Assembly (NCBI RefSeq): GCF_000003195.3
Contig: NC_012872.2
Coordinates: 50,387,695-50,451,694, forward strand
Source: Sorghum bicolor
Taxonomy: Eukaryota > Streptophyta > Magnoliopsida > Poales > Poaceae
Direction of reading: 5' to 3'
DNA: 64,000 bases
Numbering within the stretch: the first letter of the stretch is position 1; each line of letters opens with the position of its first letter. Below, piece by piece: positions 35,139 through 47,183 of the stretch. The notes beneath the pieces were generated by a model that was given only the letters and a program-made list of their open reading frames with translations, did not search any database and was not told the DNA's origin. The translations under genes and the position numbers were made by a program.

Positions 35139-37345
35139 TCAACACATATTTGAGAAGTCAAGTATGTTCAATTCATTCCTTAGCTTGCAAAACCTCTTCT
35201 CATGAAGTGACTTGGTGAATATATTGGTAAGTTGATCATCGGTGCCTATACTCTCAATGCAAATGTCCCCTTTTTGTTGGTGATCTCTTATGAAATGGTG
35301 GCGGACATCTATGTGCTTTGTTCTTGAGTGTTGAACCGGATTGTTGGTGAGCTTCACGGCACTTTCATTGTCACATAGCAATGGCACTTGCTTGAAGTTG
35401 ATTCCAAAATCCTTCAAAGTTTCCTTCATCCATAGGATTTGTGCACAACAACTACCAGCCGCAATGTACTCCGCTTCGGCGGTTGATAGTACAACACTAT
35501 TTTGCTTCTTGGATGACCATGAGACAAGTGATCTTCCCAATAGTTGACATGTGCCCGATGTGCTTCTTCTCTCAACTTTGCATCCTGCATAGTCTGAATC
35601 GGAATATCCAACAAGTTCAAACTTTGCACCGTTGGGATACCACAAACCAACATTTTGTGTATGCTTCAAGTACCTCAATATTCTCTTTGTTGCTTTCAAA
35701 TGACTTTCTCTTGGTGAGGCTTGAAATCTTGCACACATGCATACACTAAACATGACATCCGGTCTTGATGCGGTCACATAGAGTAGTCTTCCAATCATAG
35801 ATCGATACAACTTTTGATCCACCATATTTCCACTTGTATCACTATCTAGGCTTCCATTTGTTCCCATTGGAGTGCTAATTGACTTTGCATCATCCATACC
35901 AAACTTCTTGAGCATGTCTTTTATGTACTTGCCTTGACTCACAAATGTGCCATTCTTCAATTGCTTGATTTGAAGACCAAGGAAGTAACTAAGTTCTCCA
36001 ATCATTGACATCTCAAACTCATTAGCCATCATGTTGCCAAACTCTTCACAAAATTCTTGGTTGGTTGATCCAAATATGATATCATCAACATAGATTTGCA
36101 ACACAAACAAATCTTTGCCAATCTTCTTGGTGAAGAGAGTGGTGTCAACCTTGCCCATCTTGAAACCTTTAGAGAGTAAGAAATCTCTCAATCTCTCATA
36201 CCATGCTCTTGGTGCTTGCTTCAAACCATACAATGCCTTTCTTAGCTTGTAAACATGGTTGGGTTCCTTGTCATCTTCAAAACCGGGAGGTTGCTCAACA
36301 TATACTTCTTCATTGATATAGCCGTTGAGAAATGCACTCTTGACATCTATTTGGTATAGCTTGATGTTATGAGCACAAGCATAGGCCAACAAGATCCTAA
36401 TTGCTTGTAATCTTGCAACCGGGGCATATGTTTCACCAAAGTCAAGACCTTCAACTTGAGTATAGCCTTGTGCTACCAATCTTGCTTTGTTCCTTACAAC
36501 AATCCCATCTTGATCTTGCTTGTTGCGAAAGACCCATCTAGTACCAATGACATTGTGATCACTAGGCCTCTCAACTAATTCCCATACTTGATTTCTCTTG
36601 AAATTGTTAAGCTCTTCGTGCATAGCATTAACCCAATCAACATCTCTCAATGCTTCATCAATCTTCTTTGGCTCAATGTGAGACACAAAGGAGAAATGCT
36701 CACAAAATGATGCTAATCTTGATCTAGTTTGCACTCCTCTTTGAATGTCACCTATGATATGATCCAATGGATGATCTCTTGCAATATTTGTTGGTTGGAG
36801 TATTTGCACTTGATTGCTTGCACTTGGTTGATCATGAGATGATGTACTAGCTTGTTGATCTTGCACTTGTGTACCACTTGTACTAGCTTGATTTTGATCA
36901 TGAGAACCACTAGCTTGCACATTAGAGGTAGGAAGCACTTGATCTTTGTCATCTTCAACATCAATCACCTCTCTAGGCCTTAAATCACCAATGTCCATGT
37001 TCTTCATTGGATCAGCTAATTGAGTGCCTCTCACATCATCTAGATTCTCTTCTTCCTCTTGAGAGCCATTGGTTTCATCAAACTCAACATCATGTACCTC
37101 TTCAAGAGTACCACTAGCCAAATTCCAAACTCTATAAGCTTTGTAGTAGTTGAGTAACCAAGCAAGAAACCTTCATCACATTTCTTTTCAAATTTACTCA
37201 ATCTAGTGCCTTTCTTCAATATGTAGCATTTGCAACCAAAAACCCGAAAGTATGCAATGTTGGGCTTTCTTCCATTCAAGAGCTCATATGGAGTCTTCTC
37301 CATCATTGGGTGACAATAGAGTCGGTTGCTATAGTAGCAAGCCAT
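35139..37345 (-). pseudogene. Copia reverse transcriptase-RNase H and integrase end, element E
   Basis: From 37121 the frame gives 660 codons. The RT starts around WVNAMHEELNNFKRNQVWEL, with the Copia motifs KARLVAQGYTQVEGLDFGET, SAFLNGYINEEVYVEQPPGF and active-site YVDDII. It is followed by RNase H with YSDSDYAGC and a C-terminal KHIDVRHHFIRD. The end of integrase lies in another frame (37345-37110, YSNRLYCHPMMEKTPYELLN), so a frameshift separates it from RT near 37130. RT itself reads through without an internal stop, making it the best-preserved part of E. Confidence 0.85.
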
Positions 37346-37360
37346 GTTGATTTCTTCGGC

Positions 37361-38329
37361 CTAAAAAGAATGACTCACATTGTATTCACTCAACATTGAT
37401 CTTGCCATGCCAATCAAGGTTCTATTCTTCCTCTCAACAAGACCATTTGATTGTGGAGTGTGCTTGGCCGAGAATTGATGCCTAATACCAAATTCATCAC
37501 AAAGCTCATCAACTCTTGTATTCTTGAATTCACTTCCATTGTCACTTCTCACTTTCTTGATGGTTGTTTCAAACTCATTGTGTATTCTCTTGACAAATGA
37601 TTTGAAGGTTGCAAAAGCATCACTCTTGTCACTAAGAAAGAATACCCATGTGTATCTTGTGAAATCATCCACTATCACAAATCCATATTTGTTTCCACCA
37701 ATACTTGTGTATGTGGTTGGTCCAAATAGATCCATGTGCAACAACTCAAATGCCTTGCATGTACTCATGATGCTCTTCTTTGGATGAGTGTTGCCAACTT
37801 GTTTTCCGGCTTGACATGCACTACAAAGCTTGTCTTTCTCAAATGTGACATCTTTCAATCCTCTAACAAGATCATGCTTGACTAACTTGTTTAATTGTTT
37901 CATACCAACATGACCAAGCCTTCTATGCCATAACCAACCCATGCTAGATTTAGTGAGCAAGCATGTTGATAATTGAGCTTCACTGGCATTGAAATCAACC
38001 AAGTATAGATTCTCATATCTAAAGCCTTTGAATATCAAGTTTGAGCCATCTACACTTATGATCTCTACATCATCGACTCCAAATATGCATTTGAAACCAA
38101 GATCACAAAGTTGAGCTACGGATAGCAAGTTGAAGTTCAAGCTCTCTACTAGTAGCACATTGGAAATGCTCAAGTCATTGGATATAGCAATTTTACCGAG
38201 CCCTTTGACCTTGCCTTTGCCATTGTCACCAAATGTGATACTATCAACACCATTGTCATCATTTGAATTGATTGAATTGAACATTCTTGCATCACCGGTC
38301 ATGTGTTGTGTGCACCCACTATCAAGCAC
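37361..38329 (-). pseudogene. Copia protease-integrase segment, element E
   Basis: The 322-codon frame begins with the aspartic protease site LDSGCTQHMTGD. The integrase HHCC finger (H-RRLGHVGMKQL ... CSACQAGK) and the core follow, with the acidic triad segments LHMDLFGP, VRSDNGSEF and NGLVERKNRT. It ends in a UAG at 37361-37363, where the frame continues into the piece at 37345. The stop therefore interrupts integrase. Confidence 0.82.
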
Positions 38330-38371
38330 CCAATGCCTTCCTCCGGCTTTATAGTTTACCTACAAAACAAA

Positions 38372-38896
38372 TCAATGTTTCTTAGGTACCCATACTTGTT
38401 TGGGTCCTTGGAGGTTAGTGACTAAGCTTTTTGGTACCCAAATGGCCTTCTTCTTTGGACCCACAATTGGTGTACCAACAAACTTAGCATGCACACCCTT
38501 CTCACCCTTGGTAAGCACATAACAAGAATCAAAAGGAATGTAAGGTACATTAGCAATTTTCTTGTTCTTGTTCATTTTATTGCAATTAAGCTCTAGGTGC
38601 CCAACTTGCTTGCATTTGTTGCAATACCGACCATGGCTCTTCACAAAGCTAGGCTTGTGAGTTGCAAAGGCTTTCTTGCCCTTCTTGGGGGTATAGCCTA
38701 ATCCCTCTTTGTTGACAGAAAACCTTTGGCTACCCAAGCACTTTAGCAAGCGGGCCTCACCACCATAGGCTTTGCCTAGGGCATAAGTGAGCTCATCCAC
38801 CTCTCTTTTGAGAGTCTCATTCTCAACCTTTAGTGAAGCATCACAAGTGACACTAACACTAGAAGTGGAGATAGAGTTGGTGGTGGTGGATGAAGA
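38372..38896 (-). pseudogene. C-terminal gag segment of element E (left of insertion D)
   Basis: The frame contains a CCHC knuckle, CNKCKQVGHLELNC, preceded by a basic region and followed by GPKQVWVPKKH-stop. It is the continuation of the gag at 61495-59944, separated from it by element D. A stop and about 40 bases separate it from the protease frame. Confidence 0.75.
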
Positions 38897-38901
38897 CCTA
38901 C

Positions 38902-40107
38902 TGTTGACGGTTCTTAAGTATCAATTTTAATTATCAAATAAACAAGAGAAAGGACCAATATGCAACCAACACCTAGAATTAGGGTTTGATCTAACAGAAT
39001 TCCACGAGTTTTGTTGTTTATCTATTTCTGTAGGGGGTTATCAGAAAATAAGGAAGAAAGGCCCACATGTCGGGATTACATAGAGATATCAACGCACCGC
39101 ACGATTTTACATCATCTAGAAGACTCCAGAAGCCACGAGACCGAAGCGGAGGCGAAACTGGGCCAGGCCCAGGGCGCCCGCCCCCCTCTGGAGCCAGATC
39201 AGGACTCTCTTCGCTCGGGATATTCCACCGACCTATTGGATCAAGAAAAACATAGTACCACCTCGCCTATCGACCCAAAAACGCATAGAAGGGGAGGACT
39301 ATATAAGCAAGGCCCCCTGGCCCCTGGAGAAGACATGAAGAAATTATCATAGAGACTGAGGGGTGCCCTCGAAGGAAAACCTCTTCTCTAATTAATGTTT
39401 CTTTTTAGGCTTAGCAATCAATATAAGGTAGAAATAGATCTTCTAGTTTCTACTAGATTGAGAGAGATAGAGTGGAGGTGTAGAGTGGAGGAAGCCCGGC
39501 CTGTCGGTGTCTACTCCAAGCTTGTACCTGCGGGATCAAGTTCTCCTAACCCGAAGCTTGCTCCTAGGATTCTTCAGTAATTCGACTTCTAAATTCTAGT
39601 AAGTTCTTGTTTTATTGTTCTTATGGTTTATGAGTTTACTTTAATCTCTTCGCGTAGAGTTTAGAGTAATCATTGCTGGCGTAAACATGGTGTTTAGGCT
39701 GGGGTACTCATAGATATTCCCTGACTAGCTGGACCGTGGTAGTAGTGAGGAACGTGATAATTCCGAGCTACCTTTGTAGATCACATCTCGTTAGCAGGAA
39801 GGATAGGGTTTATAGGTGCGGGTTGAACATCCTTTGTGGTGTCTAGATTCCGTTAGCCTCCCCATTAGAACAGTAGATCATCCTTACCAAGGTTAGAAGG
39901 AGACTACGGTTGCAGTCTTCTCTATTTATCACTCACATCGAAAGACATTCTTTGTGCCTAAAGGTTAGTAGTAATAGACCGGTTAGTCAAATGCACTCTT
40001 TCTCCTAGTGGTAAAAAAAATAAATACGATACTCTGGATAATTTCTCGGGTGAAGTGCTCACCGATATCCGTGCGCTTGCGGATCAATTCCTTATTGCGT
40101 TCCCAAA
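38902..40107 (+). repeat. 5' LTR of element D, 3' end deleted
   Basis: It begins TGTTGACGGTTCTTAAG and matches the right LTR (58720) with scattered substitutions and indels. It ends at ...gcgttcccaaa, where the right copy continues tatcaaca. A TATA-like 'gactatataagc' lies at 39297-39308. Confidence 0.9.
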
Positions 40108-42404
40108 GCAAAACCACTTTTACATGCCCTTATGGAACATATGCTTACCATAGAATGTCTTTTGGGTTATGTAATGCACCGGCTTCTTTTCAAAGATGCA
40201 TGATGTCTATATTTTCTGATATGATTGAAGAGATTATGGAAGTTTTCATGGATGATTTCTCTGTTTATGGAAAAACTTTTGATAGTTGTCTTGAAAACTT
40301 AGACAAGGTTTTACAAAGATGTGAAGAAAAGCACTTAATCCTTAATTGGGAAAAATGTCATTTTATGGTTAGAGAAGGAATAGTGCTAGGACACTTAGTG
40401 TCTGAAAGAGGTATTGAGGTAGACAAAGCTAAAATTGAAGTAATTGAACAACTACCTCCACCTGTGAATATAAAAGGGATTCGAAGCTTTCTTGGCCATG
40501 CTGGTTTTTATCGTAGATTCATAAAAGATTTTTCATTTATTGCTAGACCACTTACTCTTTTGCTAGCCAAGGATGCTCCTTTCGAATTTTATGATGCATG
40601 TCTAACATCTTTCAATTTATTAAAGAAAGCACTCATCTCTGCACCAATCATTCAACCCCCTGATTGGTCGTTGCCTTTTGAAATTATGTGTGATGCTAGT
40701 GATTATGCTGTGGGGGCAGTATTGGGACAAACTAAAAATAAGAAGCATCATGCAATTGCTTATGCCAGTAAAACTTTGACAGGAGCTCAACTTAACTATG
40801 CAACCACTGAAAAAGAGCTTCTGGCTGTTGTCTTTGCCATTGATAAATTTAGATCTTATTTAGTTGGAGCTAAAATAATTGTTTACACTGATCATGCTGC
40901 ACTAAAATATTTGCTCACTAAAAAAGATGCTAAACCTCGCCTGATTAGATGGATCTTATTACTCCAAGAATTTGACTTAGAAATAAAAGATAAAAAAGGA
41001 GTAGAAAATTCTGTTGCTGATCACTTGTCTAGAATGTATTTTAAGAATCCACAGGAAACCCCCATCAATGATTCACTCCGGGACGACATGCTCTACGGGA
41101 TTAACAGGTCTGACCCCTGGTATGCAGATATTGTTAATTTTATGGTTTCAGGGTATGTACCACCAGGAGCAAACAAGAAGAAGCTTATTCAAGAAAGTCG
41201 TTCACATATATGGGATGAGCCATACCTCTTCCGAGTATGCTCTGATGGCTTACTCAGAAGATGTGTGACCACTGAGGAAGGATGGAAGATCATCGACAGA
41301 TGTCATTCATCACCATATGGAGGTCACTATGGAGCATTCCGTACACATTCAAAGATCTGGCAGTGTGGATTCTACTGGCCTACAATGTATGAAGACACGA
41401 AGCAATATATCAGAAGATGTGGGCCATGTCAAAGGCACGGAAACATAAATACAAGGGATGCAATGCCACTTACCAATAACCTTCAGATTGAGCTCTTTGA
41501 TATCTGGGGAATAGACTACATGGGTCCATTTCCTCCATCAAAGAAGTGTGAGTACATCTTGGTGGCAGTTGACTATGTCTCCAAGTGGGTAGAATCATTA
41601 CCTTGCAAGCATGCCGACAACGTCAGTTCAAAGAGGATGTTTGAAGAAATTATATTTCCAAGATTTGGAGTTCCCAGAGTAGTGATAAGTGATGGAGGAG
41701 CACACTTCATCGACAAACGCTTCAAGCAATATCTATCAAGACATGGAATCCGTCACAACGTCGCTACCCCCTATCATCCTCAGACAAGTGGCCAAGCAGA
41801 GACTTCCAACAAACAAATCAAGAATATTCTTCAGAAGACAGTAAATGAAATGGGAACGGCGTGGAAAGACAAGTTACCCGATGCACTCTGGGCATACCGG
41901 ACAGCATACAAGACCCCAATTGGAATGTCTCCATACCAATTGGTGTACGAGAAGACTTGCCATCTACCTGTTGAACTAGAATTCAAAGCACACTGGGCCA
42001 TAAAGAGATGGAATATGGACCTAGATGCTGCTGGAGATTATAGAAGAATGCAACTATCAGAATTAGAAGAATGGCGAGAGAAGGCATATCACAATTCAAA
42101 GATCTACAAAGAAAGAGTCAAGAGGTGGCATGACAAAAGAATCAAGAAGAAGGGGTTCACACCCGGAGATAAGGTATTACTTTTTAATTCCAGGGTGAAG
42201 CTTTTCGGGCATGGAAAACTCCGGAGCAAATGGGAAGGACCATTCAAGGTAATCAATTCATCATCCCACGGAGCTATCACACTTCAAAATAGCGAAGGTA
42301 CGTTATTCAAGGTAAATGGTCAACGTCTTAAATTATTTTTAGAGCCCAATGAGGAATTTGAAGAAATAGACGTAGTCCATTTTTACCTTCCCATGGAGAA
42401 TTAG
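40108..42404 (+). pseudogene. Athila-like pol: partial RT, RNase H, integrase
   Basis: The frame is open over about 765 codons after the deletion joint. It starts within RT ([21 protein letters not shown]) and has the RT active site FMDD. A single RNase H follows ([14 protein letters not shown] ... [11 protein letters not shown]), then the integrase HHCC finger ([15 protein letters not shown] ... CGPCQRHG) and core ([23 protein letters not shown]), and a C-terminal GPFKVI region. Upstream codons of the same open frame (40008-40107) are LTR sequence. Without the RT N-terminus, protease and gag it cannot act alone, although no internal stop is seen. Confidence 0.85.
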
Positions 42405-42690
42405 AGCCCGACACTTTTGGTTTGATGGTTTTGGGTCATATATATATTTTTCTAAATAATTTCGCATCTAGAAACGCGCTCGGAGAAGTGGGCCCACAGA
42501 GGTGCCAAAGAGAGGGCGGGCGCCCAGGTCAAGTGGGTGGGCGCCCAGCCCCTGTTCCCCCTCGGTCCCGACTTTCTCTGTTATGGAAAATGCACTTAGG
42601 GTGATCCGAATAATCCCTCGGATGGAAAGTTTCGCACGCACATCGACGGGAGCAACCCGAACAACCCATAGAGGCACCCTTTTGACCCCT

Positions 42691-42699
42691 ATATAAACA
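42691..42699 (+). promoter_or_regulatory. TATA-like box before the extra Athila ORF
   Basis: The sequence cctatataaacag lies about 118 bp before the ATG at 42809. The leader between them holds an imperfect tandem repeat (tcaattagagctttattag and tcaattaaagttttattag). This arrangement suggests a separate promoter for the downstream ORF. It is an inference. Confidence 0.45.
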
Positions 42700-42808
42700 G
42701 ACCTCTGACTTCAGTTTTCAAACACCAAGCCACCAAGCTTTCTCTCCTTCAATTAGAGCTTTATTAGCTCTCTTTCAATTAAAGTTTTATTAGTTCCTTG
42801 TTGTTCCA

Positions 42809-43438
42809 ATGGCCGAGAAGTACCACGATGATTGGGAAGTCGTCCCCTTCAACCTCAACATGGAGCCTGTGGAAGACCCCGATGCCCGTGCTCTCGTCCC
42901 GGCCAACACAGAAAGACACCTAGAAGCCATGCCATTACGCCAACGCAGCTCTGCCCAATCCTACCATGCTCAACCAGTTCTCACCGCACCACCACAACCC
43001 CTACTCCTCAAAGGATCATCATCCAAGACGAAGACCACTATCAAGGTGCCAATCGGCACAAGGATCCTTCCACCTAGACCCAATGAGAGGGTCGTTGGAG
43101 TCAAGACCAACCGGAGCGGCGAGATCAGCAGTGTTCGCTACACTACGGAGGAGGAAAGGCCTTACTTTGAATGAATTAGAGCAGCCAAAGTCCGTTTGAT
43201 CCCTCCAAAGGCAGCCCCGAAGCACTCTCTCAATGCTTTTGAGACACCTCCCAAGCGTCGCAAGACTATAATGGATATTGATGAGGAAGTTCGCAGGCTA
43301 GATAGAGTTATCATAGACCTCCAGTCTTCGATTAATTCCCTCACTAGGCAGCTCTCTAACCACAACACCATTATACTAGCCCTTAGGCAGGATCTTGCCA
43401 GTGCCAACAAGAAGATTAAAGAATTAGAGCGCCGCTAA
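42809..43438 (+). pseudogene. extra ORF downstream of integrase in element D, one stop
   Basis: The frame starts MAEKYHDDWEVVPFNLNME and runs 210 codons to the stop at 43438, with one in-frame UGA at 43172-43174. The first part has a basic Pro-rich stretch. After the UGA there is a strongly heptad-like segment (EEVRRLDRVIIDLQSSINSL) that should form a coiled coil. Athila elements often carry an additional ORF at this position, sometimes called env-like. I see no signal peptide or membrane segment here, so an envelope role is not supported. Function unknown. Confidence 0.55.
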
Positions 43439-43532
43439 GTTATCTAGATTAGACCTTGAGGCAATGCATCTTAGTTATCTGTCTTTAAATTCGGTTTAGG
43501 TTTACTATTATCATCAGTTTGCTATCAGTTTG

Positions 43533-43991
43533 TGTGGGGGTATAAACCCCTATACCCTTACGACTGGACTTGGGCCAGGAGGCTTGGCCCATTACGAGAC
43601 GAGTTCAAAGCTTGATCCGACAACCTGGAGTTCCGCGCAAGGAAACAAGATGTGGAGATCAAGCAGGATTTCTGGTCGGTTAGAATAGGAATTGATATCG
43701 AATTATCCATGGCAATTGTAACCGACTAGGATTAGTTTCTAGATCTGTAACCCTGCCCTCCAGACTATATAAGGAGGGGCAAGGGACCCCCTAGGACAGA
43801 TGATCTCTCAACACAATCCAATACAACCAGACGCAGGACGTAGGTATTACGCCAACTCGGCGGCCGAACCTGGATAAAAAGCTTGTCCGTGTCTTGCGTC
43901 ACCATCGAGTTCGTAGTTTGCGCACCGTCAACCGATAAACTACTACCGTGGGTATACCCCAAGGTAGACTGCCGACTAGCTTTCGTCGACA
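43533..43991 (+). repeat. 5' LTR of element C
   Basis: The 459-bp LTR runs TGTGGGGGTATAAACC...TTTCGTCGACA. I see no difference from the right copy. A likely TATA box, gactatataagg, is at 43763-43774. Confidence 0.95.
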
Positions 43992-44011
43992 GTGGCGCGC
44001 CAGGTAGGGGG
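43992..44011 (+). promoter_or_regulatory. primer-binding site of element C
   Basis: TGGCGCGCCAGGTAGGGGG starts one base after the LTR. It is identical over 19 nt to the site of element A, so both probably use the same non-initiator tRNA primer. Confidence 0.75.
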
Positions 44012-44039
44012 TGTGCGTGCAACTTTTCCGGCGAACAAG

Positions 44040-47000
44040 ATGGTCACGATCCCAGCTTCCGCGACCGTGCCCGAAGGCCTCACGTTCACCGTCGGCCAGA
44101 TCACGTGGACGACGTGCAGCGGCGGCTTCGCGACCATGGTTCCGAAAGAGATCCAGATCCGATATGAGATCACGCCGTCTCCGACCACACGCACGACGGC
44201 ACCAAGCGCCCGACCACCGTTCCCATTCTACAAGGGAAAGGAGATCGACTGCTCGGACCTCCTCCAAGCGCTCGATCGCGCTGACTCCAAGCTACTCGAA
44301 GTCTCCCAACTAATAGATGGAGTTCTGCGCCGGCCCGACCAAGCTGCTCGAGCGGATTTTTCGAAATCCCGCCGGCCAACTCGTGTCGCCACACACGAAC
44401 GGCTGGGAACGTCCCTGACGATAACCTCAACCCCCTCAGGACGATCTGTCGAGCTCAAGAAGGAAGACTATCCTTGCGGCCTGAACAACTCGGCCTCTGT
44501 TTACTCACAGCATGTCCAATCCGTTTTCAGCAAGGCGGGTTGGTCGCCGACAAGGAACAATCGTCACCATGTCAACATGGTGACAATCCGAGAGCTACGG
44601 GACGGCCAGGTTTCCAGCACCAACTCAAGCACCGGCTCCGTCCCCACCGAGGTTATAAACACCGAAGACGAGGGCTACGACCTGGATTTTCCTTCACACC
44701 CTCCGGGTTTCGACCGATTCCCGATATTCCCCCCCCCCCGGCGAGGGGATATTGTGTTCAATGTCAGCGCCGACGAACCGGCCGTTGACGGAGAAACAGA
44801 TGACCAGAGGCAACTCCGCGAACAGCGTAACGCCGATCGCGCCCGACGACGTGCGGACGAGCAACAACAGATGCCACCAAATAACCTCAACGATGCCTTT
44901 GACATGGTCGGGGACCAGCCAGTCTACAAAACGCCAAGCGCCAACGTGGCTGTCGCCATGGCTAACCTGGATCGGCTTCCTGACACCCCCGAATGCCAGG
45001 GAGTCCGGACCAGCATCCGAGCACACCTGATCGCCGCAATGGGACAGACAGCCACTCTGCTCAAGAGAGTCCAGGACGTCTCTTATACGGAAGCCGCCTC
45101 CGACCAGACCAATCGTAGCCAGGTCTCACCCAGCAGGCGTCACCGCAGCCGCTCCCCCGACAACCGTCGATGGGACTCGCGGCGCGACGATGGTGGTCGG
45201 GACGCCGATGGCCGCCGCAAGCAGAACCGCATACGCGGCCAAGAAGAAGATCAACACAGGGATCTCCGCCACAACATCCCTTCCAAAGATGCCCGGGACC
45301 GCATCAACAGGCGCGCTGCAGAGAGGGCAGTCCACGAAAACCTGCGCCGCATCGAGTACGATGCAACCCACGGTCCTCCGGGCCTAAGACAGTTCTCCTC
45401 ACACCTCCGCCAGGTCGTGTGGCCCCGCAATTTCAAGCTCGAAAAACTTAAAAAATACGACGGCAAGGAAAATCCAGAGAACTGGATCACCCTCTATGAA
45501 ATCGCCGTCCGATCAGCGGCAGGAGATGAGCACGTCATGGCTAACTACTTCCCCGTAGTCCTCGACCAGGCTGGTCATCAGTGGCTTCTCGGCTTGCCCG
45601 AGGACTCCTTTGACTCTTGGGAAGAGCTACGCCAGGCTTTCATCGACAACTTCATCGCCACATGCGAGCAGCCCGGAAACAAGTATGACCTTGAAAGGAT
45701 AAGGGACAGGAAGAATGAACCTCTGCGCGATTACATCCGACGATTCTCGGATATGCGCCTCAAAATCCCGAAGATTTCTCATGACGAGGCCATCTCAGCC
45801 TTCATCAAGGGCTTGCGTTTCCACGAAGCGCTGAGGAACAAGCTGTTGCGTAAGCGCCCATCAACGGTAGCAGAGCTCCTCGCCACGGCCAAAAATTATG
45901 CCGATGCCGATGACGCAGAAAAACTAATCCGAGACGATGCGAGAGGCCCCGACCAGCCTCCCCGGCGAGATGACGGACGTGGTCGCTACGACAACAGAAA
46001 TCACCGCCGCTCCGACAACCGCGATCACCGAGAGGGTTGGGATCGGCGGCGCGACAGCCGCGACGACTTCAGAGGAAAGCGCCCTCGCGACTACGACCAC
46101 GAAGTAAATACGGTCAAACGTCCCAATGGGCGACGGGACTACCAAGAAGACTACAACAAAACGTTGAAGGGACCATGCCAGCTACACCCAAAGTCCAATC
46201 ATACCATGGAAGAGTGCCGCGTCCTCAAAAGTATCTATACACGGCGGGTCGCCCAAGAGGACTCCGCCAAGAAAAATAACAAGCGCGACGGGCACGACCA
46301 TGAAGATGAGGATGAAGACCAAGATAGGGACCCCCGACACCAATACGTCAGCCCCACTGACGTGGTCCACTCCATTTTCGGGGGCAAGGTCTCCACTGAG
46401 TCCAAGCGAGAAAGAAAGCTGTTAAAGAGAGCCTGCCTCAACATAGACAGCACGGACGGGCTGATCGCAGATCCGAAATTTCCCACGTGGTCCCACAGGG
46501 AGATCTCGTTCAGCAGGAAGGACCAGTGGGCCGCTATCCCAGAGCCGGGTCGTTTCCCACTGATTCTTGACCCCTGCATCAACAGCATCAGATTCGAGCG
46601 CGTGCTCGTGGACGGGGGAAGCTCCATCGACATCCTCTTCCGCAACAGCCTGCCCGCCCTCAAGATATCACCGGCACAACTAAAACCTTACGACGCCCAA
46701 TTCTGGGGGGTTTTGCCAGGTCAAAGTTCAGTGCCCCTCGGACAGATAACATTGCCTGTCCAATTCAGCACACCCGACCACTTCCGGACGGAGTTCATCA
46801 ACTTCGTAGTCGCGGATTTCGACGGGACCTATCACGCCATACTGGGCCGCCCATCGCTGACAAAGTTCATGGCAGTCCCGCACTACTCATACCTGGTCCT
46901 TAAGATGCCCACGGAGAAGGGCGTCCTAACCGTCAGAGGCAACGTCTACACTGCGTACACCTGCGAAGAAGAAAGCTTCAAGATCACCGAGGCAATCGAC

Positions 47001-47183
47001 CTCTCAATCCGCATGGCGGAAACAGCAAACCAAGCCGCACAGCTACCTCCCGACCAGCTCCGATTGCCCGAAGAGGCGACAGCCAGGAAGAACTCAAAAT
47101 CCAAGGAGTACAAAGAAGTGCAGCTGGTCGAAGGCAACCCTGAGAAGACAGCCCTCATCGGGGCCAACCTGGGTCCAAAATAG
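44040..47183 (+). CDS. gag-protease polyprotein of element C
   Basis: The frame has 1047 codons from the ATG at 44040, ending in UAG at 47181-47183. The first ~450 residues are low-complexity and charged, with an Arg/Ser/Asp-rich stretch. The capsid-type retrotransposon gag domain lies at about 460-625 (motifs YDGKENPENWITLYE, NDLERIRDRKNEPLRDYIRRF-like). An Arg/Asp/His-rich region follows, then a knuckle-like CQLHPKSNHTMEEC near 712. The protease, from about 850, has VDGGSSIDILF at the active site and ILGRPSLTKFMAVPHYSYL after it. The stop is followed in the same frame by reverse transcriptase, so it may be read through, as in element A. The gag is uninterrupted. Confidence 0.85.
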   Translation: MVTIPASATVPEGLTFTVGQITWTTCSGGFATMVPKEIQIRYEITPSPTTRTTAPSARPPFPFYKGKEIDCSDLLQALDRADSKLLEVSQLIDGVLRRPDQAARADFSKSRRPTRVATHERLGTSLTITSTPSGRSVELKKEDYPCGLNNSASVYSQHVQSVFSKAGWSPTRNNRHHVNMVTIRELRDGQVSSTNSSTGSVPTEVINTEDEGYDLDFPSHPPGFDRFPIFPPPRRGDIVFNVSADEPAVDGETDDQRQLREQRNADRARRRADEQQQMPPNNLNDAFDMVGDQPVYKTPSANVAVAMANLDRLPDTPECQGVRTSIRAHLIAAMGQTATLLKRVQDVSYTEAASDQTNRSQVSPSRRHRSRSPDNRRWDSRRDDGGRDADGRRKQNRIRGQEEDQHRDLRHNIPSKDARDRINRRAAERAVHENLRRIEYDATHGPPGLRQFSSHLRQVVWPRNFKLEKLKKYDGKENPENWITLYEIAVRSAAGDEHVMANYFPVVLDQAGHQWLLGLPEDSFDSWEELRQAFIDNFIATCEQPGNKYDLERIRDRKNEPLRDYIRRFSDMRLKIPKISHDEAISAFIKGLRFHEALRNKLLRKRPSTVAELLATAKNYADADDAEKLIRDDARGPDQPPRRDDGRGRYDNRNHRRSDNRDHREGWDRRRDSRDDFRGKRPRDYDHEVNTVKRPNGRRDYQEDYNKTLKGPCQLHPKSNHTMEECRVLKSIYTRRVAQEDSAKKNNKRDGHDHEDEDEDQDRDPRHQYVSPTDVVHSIFGGKVSTESKRERKLLKRACLNIDSTDGLIADPKFPTWSHREISFSRKDQWAAIPEPGRFPLILDPCINSIRFERVLVDGGSSIDILFRNSLPALKISPAQLKPYDAQFWGVLPGQSSVPLGQITLPVQFSTPDHFRTEFINFVVADFDGTYHAILGRPSLTKFMAVPHYSYLVLKMPTEKGVLTVRGNVYTAYTCEEESFKITEAIDLSIRMAETANQAAQLPPDQLRLPEEATARKNSKSKEYKEVQLVEGNPEKTALIGANLGPK

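Noticed and set aside
35341..35749. Plus-strand frames opposite Copia RT of element E
   Set aside because: Shadows of the reverse transcriptase coding strand.
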